Shown here: piece by piece, positions 1 through 7,394 of the stretch | How positions within the stretch are numbered: the stretch's first letter is position 1 | Layout of the letters: every line of letters begins with the position of its first letter | From: Streptomyces sp. NBC_01716 | GTDB lineage: Bacteria > Actinomycetota > Actinomycetes > Streptomycetales > Streptomycetaceae | NCBI RefSeq assembly: GCF_036248275.1 | Contig: NZ_CP109181.1 | Span: 3,782,001 to 3,846,000, forward strand | Length of the DNA stretch: 64,000 nucleotides | Reading direction: 5' to 3' | The notes under the pieces: generated by a model | Databases searched by the model: none | What the model saw: the letters and a program-made list of their open reading frames with translations, nothing else | Told to the model about the DNA's origin: nothing | Made by a program: the position numbers and the translations under genes

Positions 1-775
1 GGTCCCGCAGGGTCACCTCGCCCGCTCCTTCCTGGTTCGCGGGCCGCGCCTCAAGGCGCACCACGTGCGGGTGGTCGGGCCTCAACTCCGCCGAGTCCTC
101 GGCCAGTACGATCCGCTCACGCTCCCCCACCAGTCCGAGCAGGGCCGAAAGGAGCGTTGTCTTCCCCGATCCCGTGCCGCCGCTGATCAGGAACGACACC
201 CGTGCCTCGATCAGCGACCGCAGCAGCCCCTCGCCGCCTGGCGGCAGCGTCCCCGCGGCGGTCAGTTCGGCCGGGGAGAAGGCCCGGTGTCGGACGACCC
301 GCAGCGACAGATACGCCGATCCGACGGCGACCGGGGGCAGCACCGCGTGCATACGTGTCCCGTCGGGAAGCCGCGCGTCCACCCAGGGGCGCGCGTCGTC
401 CAGCCGCCTGCCCGCCACCGCGGCGAGCCGCTGCGCCAGCCTCCGTACGGCCGAGGCGTCCGCGAAAGACACGCCCGTCAGCTCCAGCCCGCCACCCCGG
501 TCCACCCAGACCCGGTCGGGAGCCGAGACCAGCACATCGGTCACGGAGGGATCGGCCAGCAGGGGCTCCAGCGGACCCGTCCCGACCAGCTCGCACCTCA
601 ACTCCTCGGCGGCGCCGAGCACTTCCGCGTCCCCCAGAAGCCTTCCCTGGGCCCGCAGAGCCGCCGCCACGCGCGCGGGGGTCGGCTCGGCCCCGCTCTC
701 CGCCAGACGCTGCCGTACGGCGTCAAGGAGCGCTCCGCCGACCTGCGCGCCCCTCGCCCGCGCCACGGCGCTCAC
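1..775 (-). CDS. tadA: TadA/CpaF-type secretion ATPase (3' end lies outside window)
   Basis: The gene reads leftward and leaves the window, so only about 258 N-terminal residues are visible. The translated frame contains the type II/IV secretion ATPase signature: a Walker A loop GGTGSGKTT around residue 210, followed by a VLAEDSAEL stretch. Upstream lies the usual N-terminal domain, with the motif DPSVTDVLVSAPDRVW that contacts neighbouring subunits. This family powers assembly of Flp/Tad pili or related secretion systems from the cytoplasmic face of the membrane. The start is a GTG at 775 whose GTGA overlaps the stop of the upstream CpaE/Ssd-like gene, so the two genes are translationally coupled. 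The missing C-terminus prevents checking the Walker B region. Family assignment is firm; the exact substrate (pilus or other) is inferred. Confidence 0.9.
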   Translation of the reverse strand, partial: MSAVARARGAQVGGALLDAVRQRLAESGAEPTPARVAAALRAQGRLLGDAEVLGAAEELRCELVGTGPLEPLLADPSVTDVLVSAPDRVWVDRGGGLELTGVSFADASAVRRLAQRLAAVAGRRLDDARPWVDARLPDGTRMHAVLPPVAVGSAYLSLRVVRHRAFSPAELTAAGTLPPGGEGLLRSLIEARVSFLISGGTGSGKTTLLSALLGLVGERERIVLAEDSAELRPDHPHVVRLEARPANQEGAGEVTLRD

Positions 776-1887
776 GCGGTCACGCTCCCGTCCCCGGCGC
801 CCGCGAGCGCCCGCTCCCAGAAGGCGGCGCAGAACCGCGCCAGCGGACCGCGCTCGCTCGCCCCTGGCGGTGCCCCGCTCTCCTGCGCGGCCAACAGGCC
901 CGTCTCGGCGGGAAGTTCACCCACGAGCGGCAGCCGCAGCGCGTCCGCCACCCACCTGTCGTTCAGCCCCGTCGCGTACGGCCCACGGACGACCGCCCGC
1001 AGGTCCGGCAGGACCATGCCCACCAGCGACGCGACCCGGCTCGCGGCGGCGACGGCCCGCAGCTCTCCCGGCACCACCAGCAGGCCGACGTCCAACTGCG
1101 CCAGCGCCTCCGCCCCGGCCTCGTCGATCCGGCGCGGGAGATCCACGACCACGACGCCGCCCCTTCTGCGGGCCGCCGCGAGGACGGACCGCATGGCCTC
1201 CGGCTGGACGAGGACGGAATCCCCGCGGTCCCAGCTCAGCAGGCGAAGATCGTGCAGCCGGGGCAGCGACTCCTCCAGCGCGCCCCCCGCCACCCGTCCC
1301 TTGGACGCAGCGAAATCCGGCCACCGGCGGCCCTCGGCCCGCTCGCCGCCGAGCAGCACGTCGAGCCCACCACCGAGCGGGTCGCCGTCGATGAGCATGG
1401 TGCGCTGCCCTTGGCGGGCCGCCGTGACGGCGAGGGCGCAGGCCAGCGTCGAAGCGCCGGCTCCGCCCCGGCCGCCGATCACCCCGACGGTCAGGGCCTG
1501 CCGCCCCACCCCTTCGACGACATCGGCGATCCGGTCGACGAGCCAGCTCTCGGCGTCGGGCAGGCGCAGCACACAGTCGGCGCCGATCTCGACGGCCCGT
1601 TGCCATACGTCCGGGTCGTCCTGGTCCCGCCCGACGAGCAGAACCCCTTGGCGCCGGGTCGCGGCCCGGCACCGGACCGCCGCGTCGTCCCCCACCAGCA
1701 CCAGCGGCGCGGACTCCCAGCCGCCCCGGTGCTCGGGCACCGAGTGGTGCACCTCCGGCTCGGCCCCCGCGGCGGCGCACAGCCGCAGGAGATCGTCGAG
1801 CAGGTCGGCGTCCTCGGTCACGATCAGCGGTCCGGTCCGGCGCTCTTCGGCGACCGGCGAGCGCTCGGACGTCATGAATCCAGCCAT
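772..1887 (-). CDS. ssd: Septum-site determining protein Ssd (CpaE/MinD-like)
   Basis: About 371 residues. The N-terminal ~100 residues form a receiver-like domain without clear phosphorylation residues. The C-terminal half is a MinD/ParA-type P-loop domain with a deviant Walker A, GGRGGAGASTLA, in which Ser/Thr follows Ala rather than the usual GK[ST]. This is typical of the actinobacterial Ssd/CpaE branch. In that family the protein is linked to septum placement and Tad pilus positioning. It sits directly upstream of the TadA ATPase with a 4-bp GTGA overlap, forming an operon. Start choice: ATG at 1887 follows GGAGAGA closely. GTG at 1896 and ATG at 1875 are in-frame alternatives. Function is from family knowledge; nothing in the sequence distinguishes a division role from a pilus role. 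Confidence 0.85.
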   Translation of the reverse strand: MAGFMTSERSPVAEERRTGPLIVTEDADLLDDLLRLCAAAGAEPEVHHSVPEHRGGWESAPLVLVGDDAAVRCRAATRRQGVLLVGRDQDDPDVWQRAVEIGADCVLRLPDAESWLVDRIADVVEGVGRQALTVGVIGGRGGAGASTLACALAVTAARQGQRTMLIDGDPLGGGLDVLLGGERAEGRRWPDFAASKGRVAGGALEESLPRLHDLRLLSWDRGDSVLVQPEAMRSVLAAARRRGGVVVVDLPRRIDEAGAEALAQLDVGLLVVPGELRAVAAASRVASLVGMVLPDLRAVVRGPYATGLNDRWVADALRLPLVGELPAETGLLAAQESGAPPGASERGPLARFCAAFWERALAGAGDGSVTA

Positions 1888-2106
1888 TCTCTCCACCCCC
1901 TATTACCGTGATCCCGGATCAACTTCCGCGGTCACCGCCGAAGGCGCTCACCCACACCATCCGGGGACACCTGAAGGGCATCCGCTCAGTGGGCTCTCAG
2001 CGATCTCGGAGTGATCCGGCATCTGCGATTCCGGCTACCGCGAACTTTCGCGGCGGGAAATCACCCTGCATCGCGCGGAAAAAACGTGTGGATCTTGCTC
2101 AAAAAC

Positions 2107-2115
2107 TGTGGATAA
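2107..2115. promoter_or_regulatory. DnaA-box-like nonamer upstream of a HAD gene
   Basis: TGTGGATAA is the exact complement of TTATCCACA, the classic DnaA box. A second, poorer match (GTGTGGATC) lies about 20 bp upstream at 2087-2095. Both fall in the 560-bp non-coding gap between the ssd start and the HAD phosphatase. The surrounding 2070-2130 stretch is notably AT-rich for this genome. A chance occurrence cannot be excluded. Confidence 0.35.
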
Positions 2116-2242
2116 CTCACCGGTTGTGAATATCTCCGTAGCTCATACCGGTGACTTCCCAGAGCACCCTGGCAACTACGCACAGTGACGGGTAGAGTGC
2201 GAATCAGACCCACGCACGCGAAGCACCAGGAGAGGAGGGGGC

Positions 2243-2362
2243 GTGGAGAGAGCGGAGGCACGAGCCTCAGAAACGCGTCCGGACATGCGACGACCCCCGC
2301 CGGGGGGGAGAGCGGGGGTCGTCCCCCAGACCGACTCGGGGGGGAGGAGCCGGACCGGGTGA
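2243..2362 (+). CDS. Possible 39-residue leader ORF upstream of HAD gene
   Basis: A GTG codon follows a strong ribosome-binding stretch (AGGAGAGGAGGGG) at a good distance and opens a 39-codon frame that ends at 2362, about 95 bp before the HAD gene. The product would be hydrophilic and rich in Arg, Pro and Gly, with no recognisable domain. The frame reads straight through a perfect 12-bp stem at 2289-2323. Translation could therefore compete with RNA folding, as in attenuation, but this is inference. It may equally be non-coding leader. Confidence 0.25.
   Translation: MERAEARASETRPDMRRPPPGGRAGVVPQTDSGGRSRTG
2289..2323 (+). other. Perfect 12-bp stem in leader of HAD gene
   Basis: GACGACCCCCGC (2289-2300) pairs exactly with GCGGGGGTCGTC (2312-2323) around an 11-nt loop. 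There is no U-tract after it. It sits in the leader between the possible small ORF start and the HAD gene, so it may be an attenuator or a transcript-stabilising structure. Confidence 0.5.
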
Positions 2363-2457
2363 GCACGGTCGCGAACGATCCGTGACTTCCATGGTGTACC
2401 CGAGAGCCTTCTCAGGCAAACCCACGCGCCGTACCTTACGCCGAATGGTGGGCGCCT

Positions 2458-3294
2458 ATGCTCGACTTCGTGGAAAACCACTCCTTGCCTCGCACAGCGG
2501 CCTTCTTTGACCTGGACAAGACGGTCATTGCGAAGTCGTCGACGTTGACCTTCAGCAAGTCCTTCTATCAAGGCGGACTGATCAACCGCCGAGCCGTACT
2601 GCGCACCGCATACACGCAGTTCGTCTTTCTCGCCGGTGGCGCCGATCACGATCAGATGGAGCGCATGCGCGAGTACCTCTCCGCGCTCTGCAAGGGCTGG
2701 AACGTCCAGCAGGTCAAGGAGATCGTCGCCGAGACGCTGCACGATCTCATCGACCCCATCATCTACGACGAGGCCGCCTCCCTCATCGAGGATCACCACA
2801 CGGCCGGACGGGACGTGGTGATCGTCTCCACGTCCGGCGCGGAGGTCGTCGAGCCGATCGGCGAACTCCTCGGCGCCGACCGGGTCGTGGCGACCCGCAT
2901 GGTCGTCGGCGACGACGGCTGCTTCACGGGCGAGATCGAGTACTACGCCTACGGGCCGACCAAGGCCGCGGCGGTCAAGGCGCTCGCCGCTTCCGAGGGT
3001 TATGACCTGGACCGCTGTTACGCGTACAGCGACTCCGCCACCGACCTGCCGATGCTCCAGTCGGTCGGCCACCCGTACGCGGTCAATCCGGACAGGGCGC
3101 TGCGTCGTGAGGCGACGGCCCGCGATTGGCCGATTCTCGTCTTCAACCGGCCGGTCCGGCTGAAGCAGCGGCTGCCCGCGTTCTCCATGCCGCCACGGCC
3201 GGCGCTCGTCGCGGCGGCAGCGGTGGGCGCGGCGGCGGCCACGGCCGGGCTGGTCTGGTACGCGAGCCGGCGGCGTCAGGCGGCGTCCGCGTGA
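2458..3294 (+). CDS. HAD-IB family hydrolase (SerB-like) with C-terminal membrane anchor
   Basis: 278 residues. HAD motif I is FFDLDKTVI (around residues 18-26), with the nucleophile Asp and the acid/base Asp two residues later. Motif II is VIVSTSG near residue 123. Motif III/IV is the lysine and the YSDSATDLPML stretch near residue 190. This spacing is that of the HAD-IB group, which includes phosphoserine phosphatase. The last 40 residues form a hydrophobic Ala/Val helix followed by ASRRRQ, a likely membrane anchor with the catalytic domain in the cytoplasm. The substrate is unknown. ATG at 2458 is used; its ribosome-binding site is weak, and the gene has a long structured leader. It lies upstream of a probable 6S-like RNA locus, as I recall for the S. 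coelicolor equivalent. Confidence 0.88.
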   Translation: MLDFVENHSLPRTAAFFDLDKTVIAKSSTLTFSKSFYQGGLINRRAVLRTAYTQFVFLAGGADHDQMERMREYLSALCKGWNVQQVKEIVAETLHDLIDPIIYDEAASLIEDHHTAGRDVVIVSTSGAEVVEPIGELLGADRVVATRMVVGDDGCFTGEIEYYAYGPTKAAAVKALAASEGYDLDRCYAYSDSATDLPMLQSVGHPYAVNPDRALRREATARDWPILVFNRPVRLKQRLPAFSMPPRPALVAAAAVGAAAATAGLVWYASRRRQAASA

Positions 3295-3349
3295 GCCGAC
3301 CGGTCAAGGCCGTCCAGTTCGTCCTTATTTGAACCTAAAAGTAAAGTCG

Positions 3350-3620
3350 CGGAGCGAGGTCTTTCGCTTCTCCACAGACAGGAGTAGAAAGGAATCGACG
3401 GCCCGCGAGACCGAGGACATCCGAGAGGATGACCTTAGAACGCACTCAGGCCCCACGGACCGAGCATGAAAACCGAGTACCCACGCCACGTCGACCCGTC
3501 GAATACGGGCCAGCCGCACCAGGGACGGGCGAAGTTTCCGACCTGATGGGCAAAACTACGAGGACGCCTGGTAACTCGGTGGACGTGCCAGCGGCGGTAC
3601 CTCTCGGGTACCGCCGCATT
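3350..3620 (+). ncRNA. Probable 6S-like small RNA locus (scr3559-type)
   Basis: The 391-bp gap between the HAD gene and the Fic-like gene has no convincing coding frame but is highly structured. A hairpin GGAGCGA...TCGCTTCTCC lies near 3351-3373, CCCGT/ACGGG pairs at 3495-3509, and a perfect 11-bp terminator stem ends at 3617. A TAAAGT hexamer at 3342-3347 could be a -10 element. From memory, S. coelicolor encodes its 6S-like RNA (scr3559), which binds RNA polymerase, between the orthologues of these same two genes. The identification rests on position and structure; the exact 5' end and strand are not proven here. A 91-codon frame over the same DNA (3429-3704) runs through the terminator and is judged non-coding. 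Confidence 0.5.
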
Positions 3621-3622
3621 TC
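3591..3622 (+). terminator. Terminator of the probable small RNA
   Basis: GCGGCGGTACC (3591-3601) pairs perfectly with GGTACCGCCGC (3607-3617) around the 5-nt loop TCTCG, followed by ATTTCT. It separates the small-RNA locus from the convergent Fic-like gene. Just downstream TGTCGATACC is directly repeated (3623-3632 and 3647-3656). Confidence 0.7.
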
Positions 3623-3685
3623 TGTCGATACCACCACATCTCCGCTTGTCGATACCGCCGCGTTCCCGCGCGCACCGCGGACGCC

Positions 3686-4609
3686 TCAGGCCGCGCCGCG
3701 CTGAAGCGCCTCGCACACGGCCGTGGACTCCCTGACACCCAGTTCAACCGCGTGCCCGCAGTGTCCGATCCAGGCCGCCATCCCGTCCGGTGTTCCCGAC
3801 AGATAGCCGTCGAAGGCCGCCACATAAGCGGCGCGTCCCAGTTCGGCGTGCCCGACCTCGGACGGGCAGATCGACTTGGGGTCGAGCCCGCTGCCGACCA
3901 GCACGATCCGCTCGGCGGCCCGCGCCACCAGGCCGTTGTACGAGCCGAAGGGACGCAGCGCCAGCAGTTCGCCGTGCACGACCGCGGCCATGACGAGCGC
4001 GGGCGCCGAACTCCCGGCGATCACCAACTCGGCGAGCCCGTCCAGCCGTCCGGCGACCTCGTCGGCGGGGGGAAACGGCGCCTCGATCAGCGGCTTGGGG
4101 CTCTCGGGCCCCGGCGTCTCGACGACAGGTTCGCCCGCCAGCCTCGGCCGCCCGACCGTCTCACCCGCGACACCGGCAACACTCATGGCCGGAGCCGTAT
4201 CCACTCCCGTACTCGCACCCGCGCCACCGGCCGCCACCAGATGCAGCCTGGCCAGCACTCGCACGGGTGACTGCCGCCAGATCGAGAGCAGTTGGCCCGC
4301 CTCCGCCGTCAGCCGCAGCGCGGCCCCCACCGTCAACGCGTCGGCCGCCGCGCCGAAGTCGCTGCGCCTGCGCACCTCTTCCAGCGCCCAGTCCGCGCCC
4401 GAGAGCGCCGCCGACCCGCGCGCGGCACGCAGCGCGGCCTCCGAGGTGACCTCGTTGCTGCGCCGTCTCATCACGCGGTGCCCGTAGACGCGGTCGACCG
4501 CCTTCCGTACCGAATCCACCGCGTCGGGGACGCCCGGCAGGGAGCCCAGAGCCGCGAGTGGGTCATGCCCTCGCGGAGCGGGCGAAGCGTTCGGGGCTGT
4601 CGTACTCAT
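3686..4609 (-). CDS. Fic/DOC-fold protein with degenerate catalytic motif
   Basis: 307 residues. The C-terminal part has the helical layout of a Fic domain, and residues around 215-230 read LRPFGSYNGLVARAAERIVLV. The canonical Fic motif is HPFxxGNGRxxR. Here the catalytic His is Arg, GNGR is replaced by YNGL, and the final Arg is Ala, so AMP transfer by the standard mechanism is unlikely. An N-terminal RGSAALSGAD stretch resembles the helix that contacts the ATP site in Fic enzymes. The mid-region (~130-180) is a Gly/Pro-rich linker. Homologues in Streptomyces are commonly annotated as oxidoreductase or Fic family. The ATG at 4609 is 8 nt from a TAGCCT -10 hexamer, suggesting a leaderless mRNA. 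The cellular role is unknown. Confidence 0.8.
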   Translation of the reverse strand: MSTTAPNASPAPRGHDPLAALGSLPGVPDAVDSVRKAVDRVYGHRVMRRRSNEVTSEAALRAARGSAALSGADWALEEVRRRSDFGAAADALTVGAALRLTAEAGQLLSIWRQSPVRVLARLHLVAAGGAGASTGVDTAPAMSVAGVAGETVGRPRLAGEPVVETPGPESPKPLIEAPFPPADEVAGRLDGLAELVIAGSSAPALVMAAVVHGELLALRPFGSYNGLVARAAERIVLVGSGLDPKSICPSEVGHAELGRAAYVAAFDGYLSGTPDGMAAWIGHCGHAVELGVRESTAVCEALQRGAA

Positions 4610-4711
4610 AGGTAGCTAGGCTACGCGCCCGCAGCGCACGCCCCACGTTGGAGTGGTCTTCCTCACCCGATGTGACAGCACACAGCGACATGACCACTAC
4701 GCTAGGTGAAC

Positions 4712-5698
4712 ATGAAGATCGCTTTCGTGGGAAAGGGCGGCAGCGGCAAGACGACGCTGGCCTCGCTCTTCATCCGCCATCTGACCGCCAACGAGGCCCC
4801 CGTCATCGCGGTGGACGCCGACATCAACCAGCATCTCGGGGCCGCGCTCGGTCTCGACGAGGCCCAGACCGCCGCGCTGCCGGCGATGGGCGCGCATCTG
4901 CCGCTCATCAAGGAGTATCTGCGGGGCACCAACCAGCGGATCACCTCCGCCGACTCGATGATCAAGACGACACCCCCCGGCGAGGGCTCGCGGCTTCTGC
5001 GGGTCCGCGAGTCCAACCCGGTGTACGACGCCTGCGCCCGCACCGTCCGGCTGGACGACGGCGACGTCCAGCTGATGGCGACGGGGCCCTTCACCGAATC
5101 CGATCTGGGCGTGGCCTGCTACCACTCCAAGGTCGGCGCGGTCGAGCTCTGCCTGAACCACCTCCTCGACGGCCCGGACGAATACGTCGTCGTCGACATG
5201 ACGGCGGGCTCGGACTCGTTCGCGTCCGGGTTGTTCACCCGGTTCGACATGACGTTCCTGGTGGTCGAACCGACGCGTAAGGGCGTGTCCGTCTACCGCC
5301 AGTACAAGGAGTACGCACGGGACTTCGGCATCGCGCTGAACGTCGTCGGCAACAAGGTCCAGGCCCAGGACGACGTGGACTTCCTCCAGGACGAGGTGGG
5401 CGACGACCTGCTCGTCACCCTCGGGCACTCGGACTGGGTGCGGTCCATGGAGAAGGGCCGCCCCGCCCCGTTCGAGCTGCTGGAGGCGGAGAACCGCGTG
5501 GCGCTCCAGATGCTGGAGGACGCGGCGGAGGACTCGTACGCCTACCGCGACTGGGAGCGCTACACGCGGCAGATGGTGCACTTCCACCTGAAGAACGCGG
5601 AGAGCTGGGGCAATGCCAAGACGGGCGCGGACCTGGCCGCACAGGTCGACCCGGCGTTCGTGCTCCGCGAGGAGACAGCGGTCCCGCAGCCGAGCTGA
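4712..5698 (+). CDS. CooC/MinD-family ATP-binding protein
   Basis: About 328 residues. It begins with a deviant Walker A, GKGGSGKTTLA, preceded by KIAFV, and has the switch I region AVDADINQHLG. A VVVDMTAGSDSF segment near residue 155 corresponds to Walker B/switch II. This combination matches the CooC branch of the MinD/ParA superfamily, ATPases associated with metal-cofactor insertion. No nickel-enzyme gene is visible nearby, so that role is only a family analogy. Start choice: ATG at 4712 lies 8 nt after a TACGCT -10-like hexamer (4698-4703), consistent with leaderless transcription. GTG at 4706 is an in-frame alternative but would leave only 2 nt. The gene is divergent from the Fic-like gene. 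Confidence 0.85.
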   Translation: MKIAFVGKGGSGKTTLASLFIRHLTANEAPVIAVDADINQHLGAALGLDEAQTAALPAMGAHLPLIKEYLRGTNQRITSADSMIKTTPPGEGSRLLRVRESNPVYDACARTVRLDDGDVQLMATGPFTESDLGVACYHSKVGAVELCLNHLLDGPDEYVVVDMTAGSDSFASGLFTRFDMTFLVVEPTRKGVSVYRQYKEYARDFGIALNVVGNKVQAQDDVDFLQDEVGDDLLVTLGHSDWVRSMEKGRPAPFELLEAENRVALQMLEDAAEDSYAYRDWERYTRQMVHFHLKNAESWGNAKTGADLAAQVDPAFVLREETAVPQPS

Positions 5699-5703
5699 TC
5701 GTG

Positions 5704-5751
5704 GCGGTGGGTGCGGCGCGGCAGAGAGACCTGCCGCACCGCACCCGCCGC
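5704..5751. terminator. Bidirectional terminator hairpin
   Basis: A 21-bp stem with two mismatches pairs 5704-5724 with 5731-5751 around AGAGAC. It lies between the convergent CooC-like and deacetylase genes and can serve both. Confidence 0.75.
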
Positions 5752-5782
5752 TCACACCCCTCGCGACTGACGCGCGCTCAAC

Positions 5783-7096
5783 TCACCGCCCGGCGCCCGG
5801 ATCCCCTTCGGGCCCCGAGTCCGGCGCCGCCGGGGCCAGCGGTGAGGCGGGCGCCTTGGGCGCCGTCAGATACGACTGCCAGCCCGTCGCCGGCTTCTGG
5901 CCGACGCCCAGCTCCCGCAGTCTGTCGAGCGTCGCCGGGTCCTGTGCCTCCAGCCAGTCCACGAGTTCCTTGAAACTCACGCACCGCACGCCGTCCTTCA
6001 CACAGACGGTCTTGATCGTCTCCTCGACGGCGCGCATGTACGTGCCGCCGTTCCACGACTCGAAGTGGTTGCCGATGATCAGCGGCGCGCGGTTGCCGTC
6101 GTAGGCGCGGCCGAAGGCCTGGAGCAGACCGTCACGCATCTGGTTGCCCCAGTATTCGTGCTTGGACGGGTCGCCGTTGACCGTCTTCGACTGGTTGAAC
6201 ATGAAGTTGTAGTCCATCGAGAGCGTCTCGAACTTCCGGCCGGGCACCGGGACGAGCTGGAGCGGGATGTCCCACATCCCCTCGGCCTTCTTCGGCCAGA
6301 CCTGGTTGCCGATACCGCTGGAGTCGTAGCGGAAGCCCATCGTCCGCGCCGCCCGCATCATGTTCTTCTGCCCTTCCAGGCAGGGCGTGCGGGCGCCGAC
6401 GAGTTCCTTCTCGTAGTCGAAGGGAAGCGGGGCCTCGTTCGTCATGCCGCTGTTGGTCTTCCAGTTCTTCACGAAGGCCTTGGCCTGGCTGATCTCGCTC
6501 TTCCACTCCTCGACGGACCAGCTGCCGACACCGCCGTTCGCGCCGCAGAAGTGCCCGTTGAAGTGGGTGCCGATCTCGTTGCCGTCCTGCCAGGCGCCGC
6601 GCAGTTCGCGCAGTGTGTTCTTGATGCCCTCGGCGTCGTTGAAGCCGATGTCCGAGCGGCCGGCCGCGTGCTGCGGGGGGCTGTACTGCTCGGACTTGTC
6701 CTTCGGCAGCAGATAGACACCGCTGAGGAAGTACGTCATCTTCGCGTCGTACTTCTTGCCCACCTCGCGGAAGTGGGAGAAGAGCTTCTGGCTGTCCTCG
6801 CCGGCGCCGTCCCAGGAGAACACCACGAACTGGGGCGGCTTCTGACCGGGCTTCAGACGTTCCGGCTTGAGGACGCCGGGCTGGGCGCCGGTGTACGCCG
6901 TCGAGCCGTCGCCGATGAGCCGCACCGCGCTCTTGGGCGGCCCCTTCTTCGCTCCGAGGGCGCCCCCCTCGGCCTTCGTCCCGGACTTGGTCTCGGACTT
7001 CGTCTCCGGGGAGCCGGACCCGGAGCATCCGGCGAGCCCCACGGCCAGCGCCGTCACAGCCGCACCGCAGGCGATCCTCTTTCTGGCGGCCAGCAT
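5783..7096 (-). CDS. Lipoprotein with polysaccharide-deacetylase-like domain
   Basis: About 437 residues from the ATG at 7096, which gives a clean lipoprotein signal: MLAARKR, a hydrophobic core, and lipobox LAGC with Cys at residue 23. A Ser/Lys/Thr-rich linker follows. The folded part has the NodB-type layout: VVFSWDGAGED near residue 95 takes the place of the TFDDGP motif, EIGTHFNGH matches the metal-binding HxxxH motif, and ARTPCLEGQ matches the RxPxG motif. The second Asp of motif 1, a metal ligand in active deacetylases, is Gly here, so catalysis may differ. The protein is expected on the outer face of the membrane. A longer frame from 7213 is possible but would bury the signal peptide. 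A short Pro/Ala tail ends the protein. Confidence 0.85.
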   Translation of the reverse strand: MLAARKRIACGAAVTALAVGLAGCSGSGSPETKSETKSGTKAEGGALGAKKGPPKSAVRLIGDGSTAYTGAQPGVLKPERLKPGQKPPQFVVFSWDGAGEDSQKLFSHFREVGKKYDAKMTYFLSGVYLLPKDKSEQYSPPQHAAGRSDIGFNDAEGIKNTLRELRGAWQDGNEIGTHFNGHFCGANGGVGSWSVEEWKSEISQAKAFVKNWKTNSGMTNEAPLPFDYEKELVGARTPCLEGQKNMMRAARTMGFRYDSSGIGNQVWPKKAEGMWDIPLQLVPVPGRKFETLSMDYNFMFNQSKTVNGDPSKHEYWGNQMRDGLLQAFGRAYDGNRAPLIIGNHFESWNGGTYMRAVEETIKTVCVKDGVRCVSFKELVDWLEAQDPATLDRLRELGVGQKPATGWQSYLTAPKAPASPLAPAAPDSGPEGDPGAGR

Positions 7097-7394
7097 CCGC
7101 CCACCTCTTCCCTCAGATTCTGTGCGTTGAAGCGCCGAAACGCCGAGCACGGCGCCGAGCGCCGACAACGTCGCACTGGGACCCGAGGGGATCCGGTATG
7201 ACAAGCCGGACAAAATGACTAATCACTCCCAGGGGTGAATGTCTGCCCCATTTGCCCGGAAAGTCACGCCTCAATCTTTACTCTCCATTACGATCCATTT
7301 ACTGATTGTTGATGATCCCGCCTATGCACGCCGTGACCCACGGCCGCGTCCCCACATATCCCGCGACCGCGCTGCCCCGGAGGAGACGGGAACC

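Noticed and set aside
3429..3704. 91-codon frame on the plus strand between the HAD and Fic-like genes
   Set aside because: It runs straight through a perfect terminator hairpin, has poor spacing to its ribosome-binding site, and covers a region better explained as a structured RNA.
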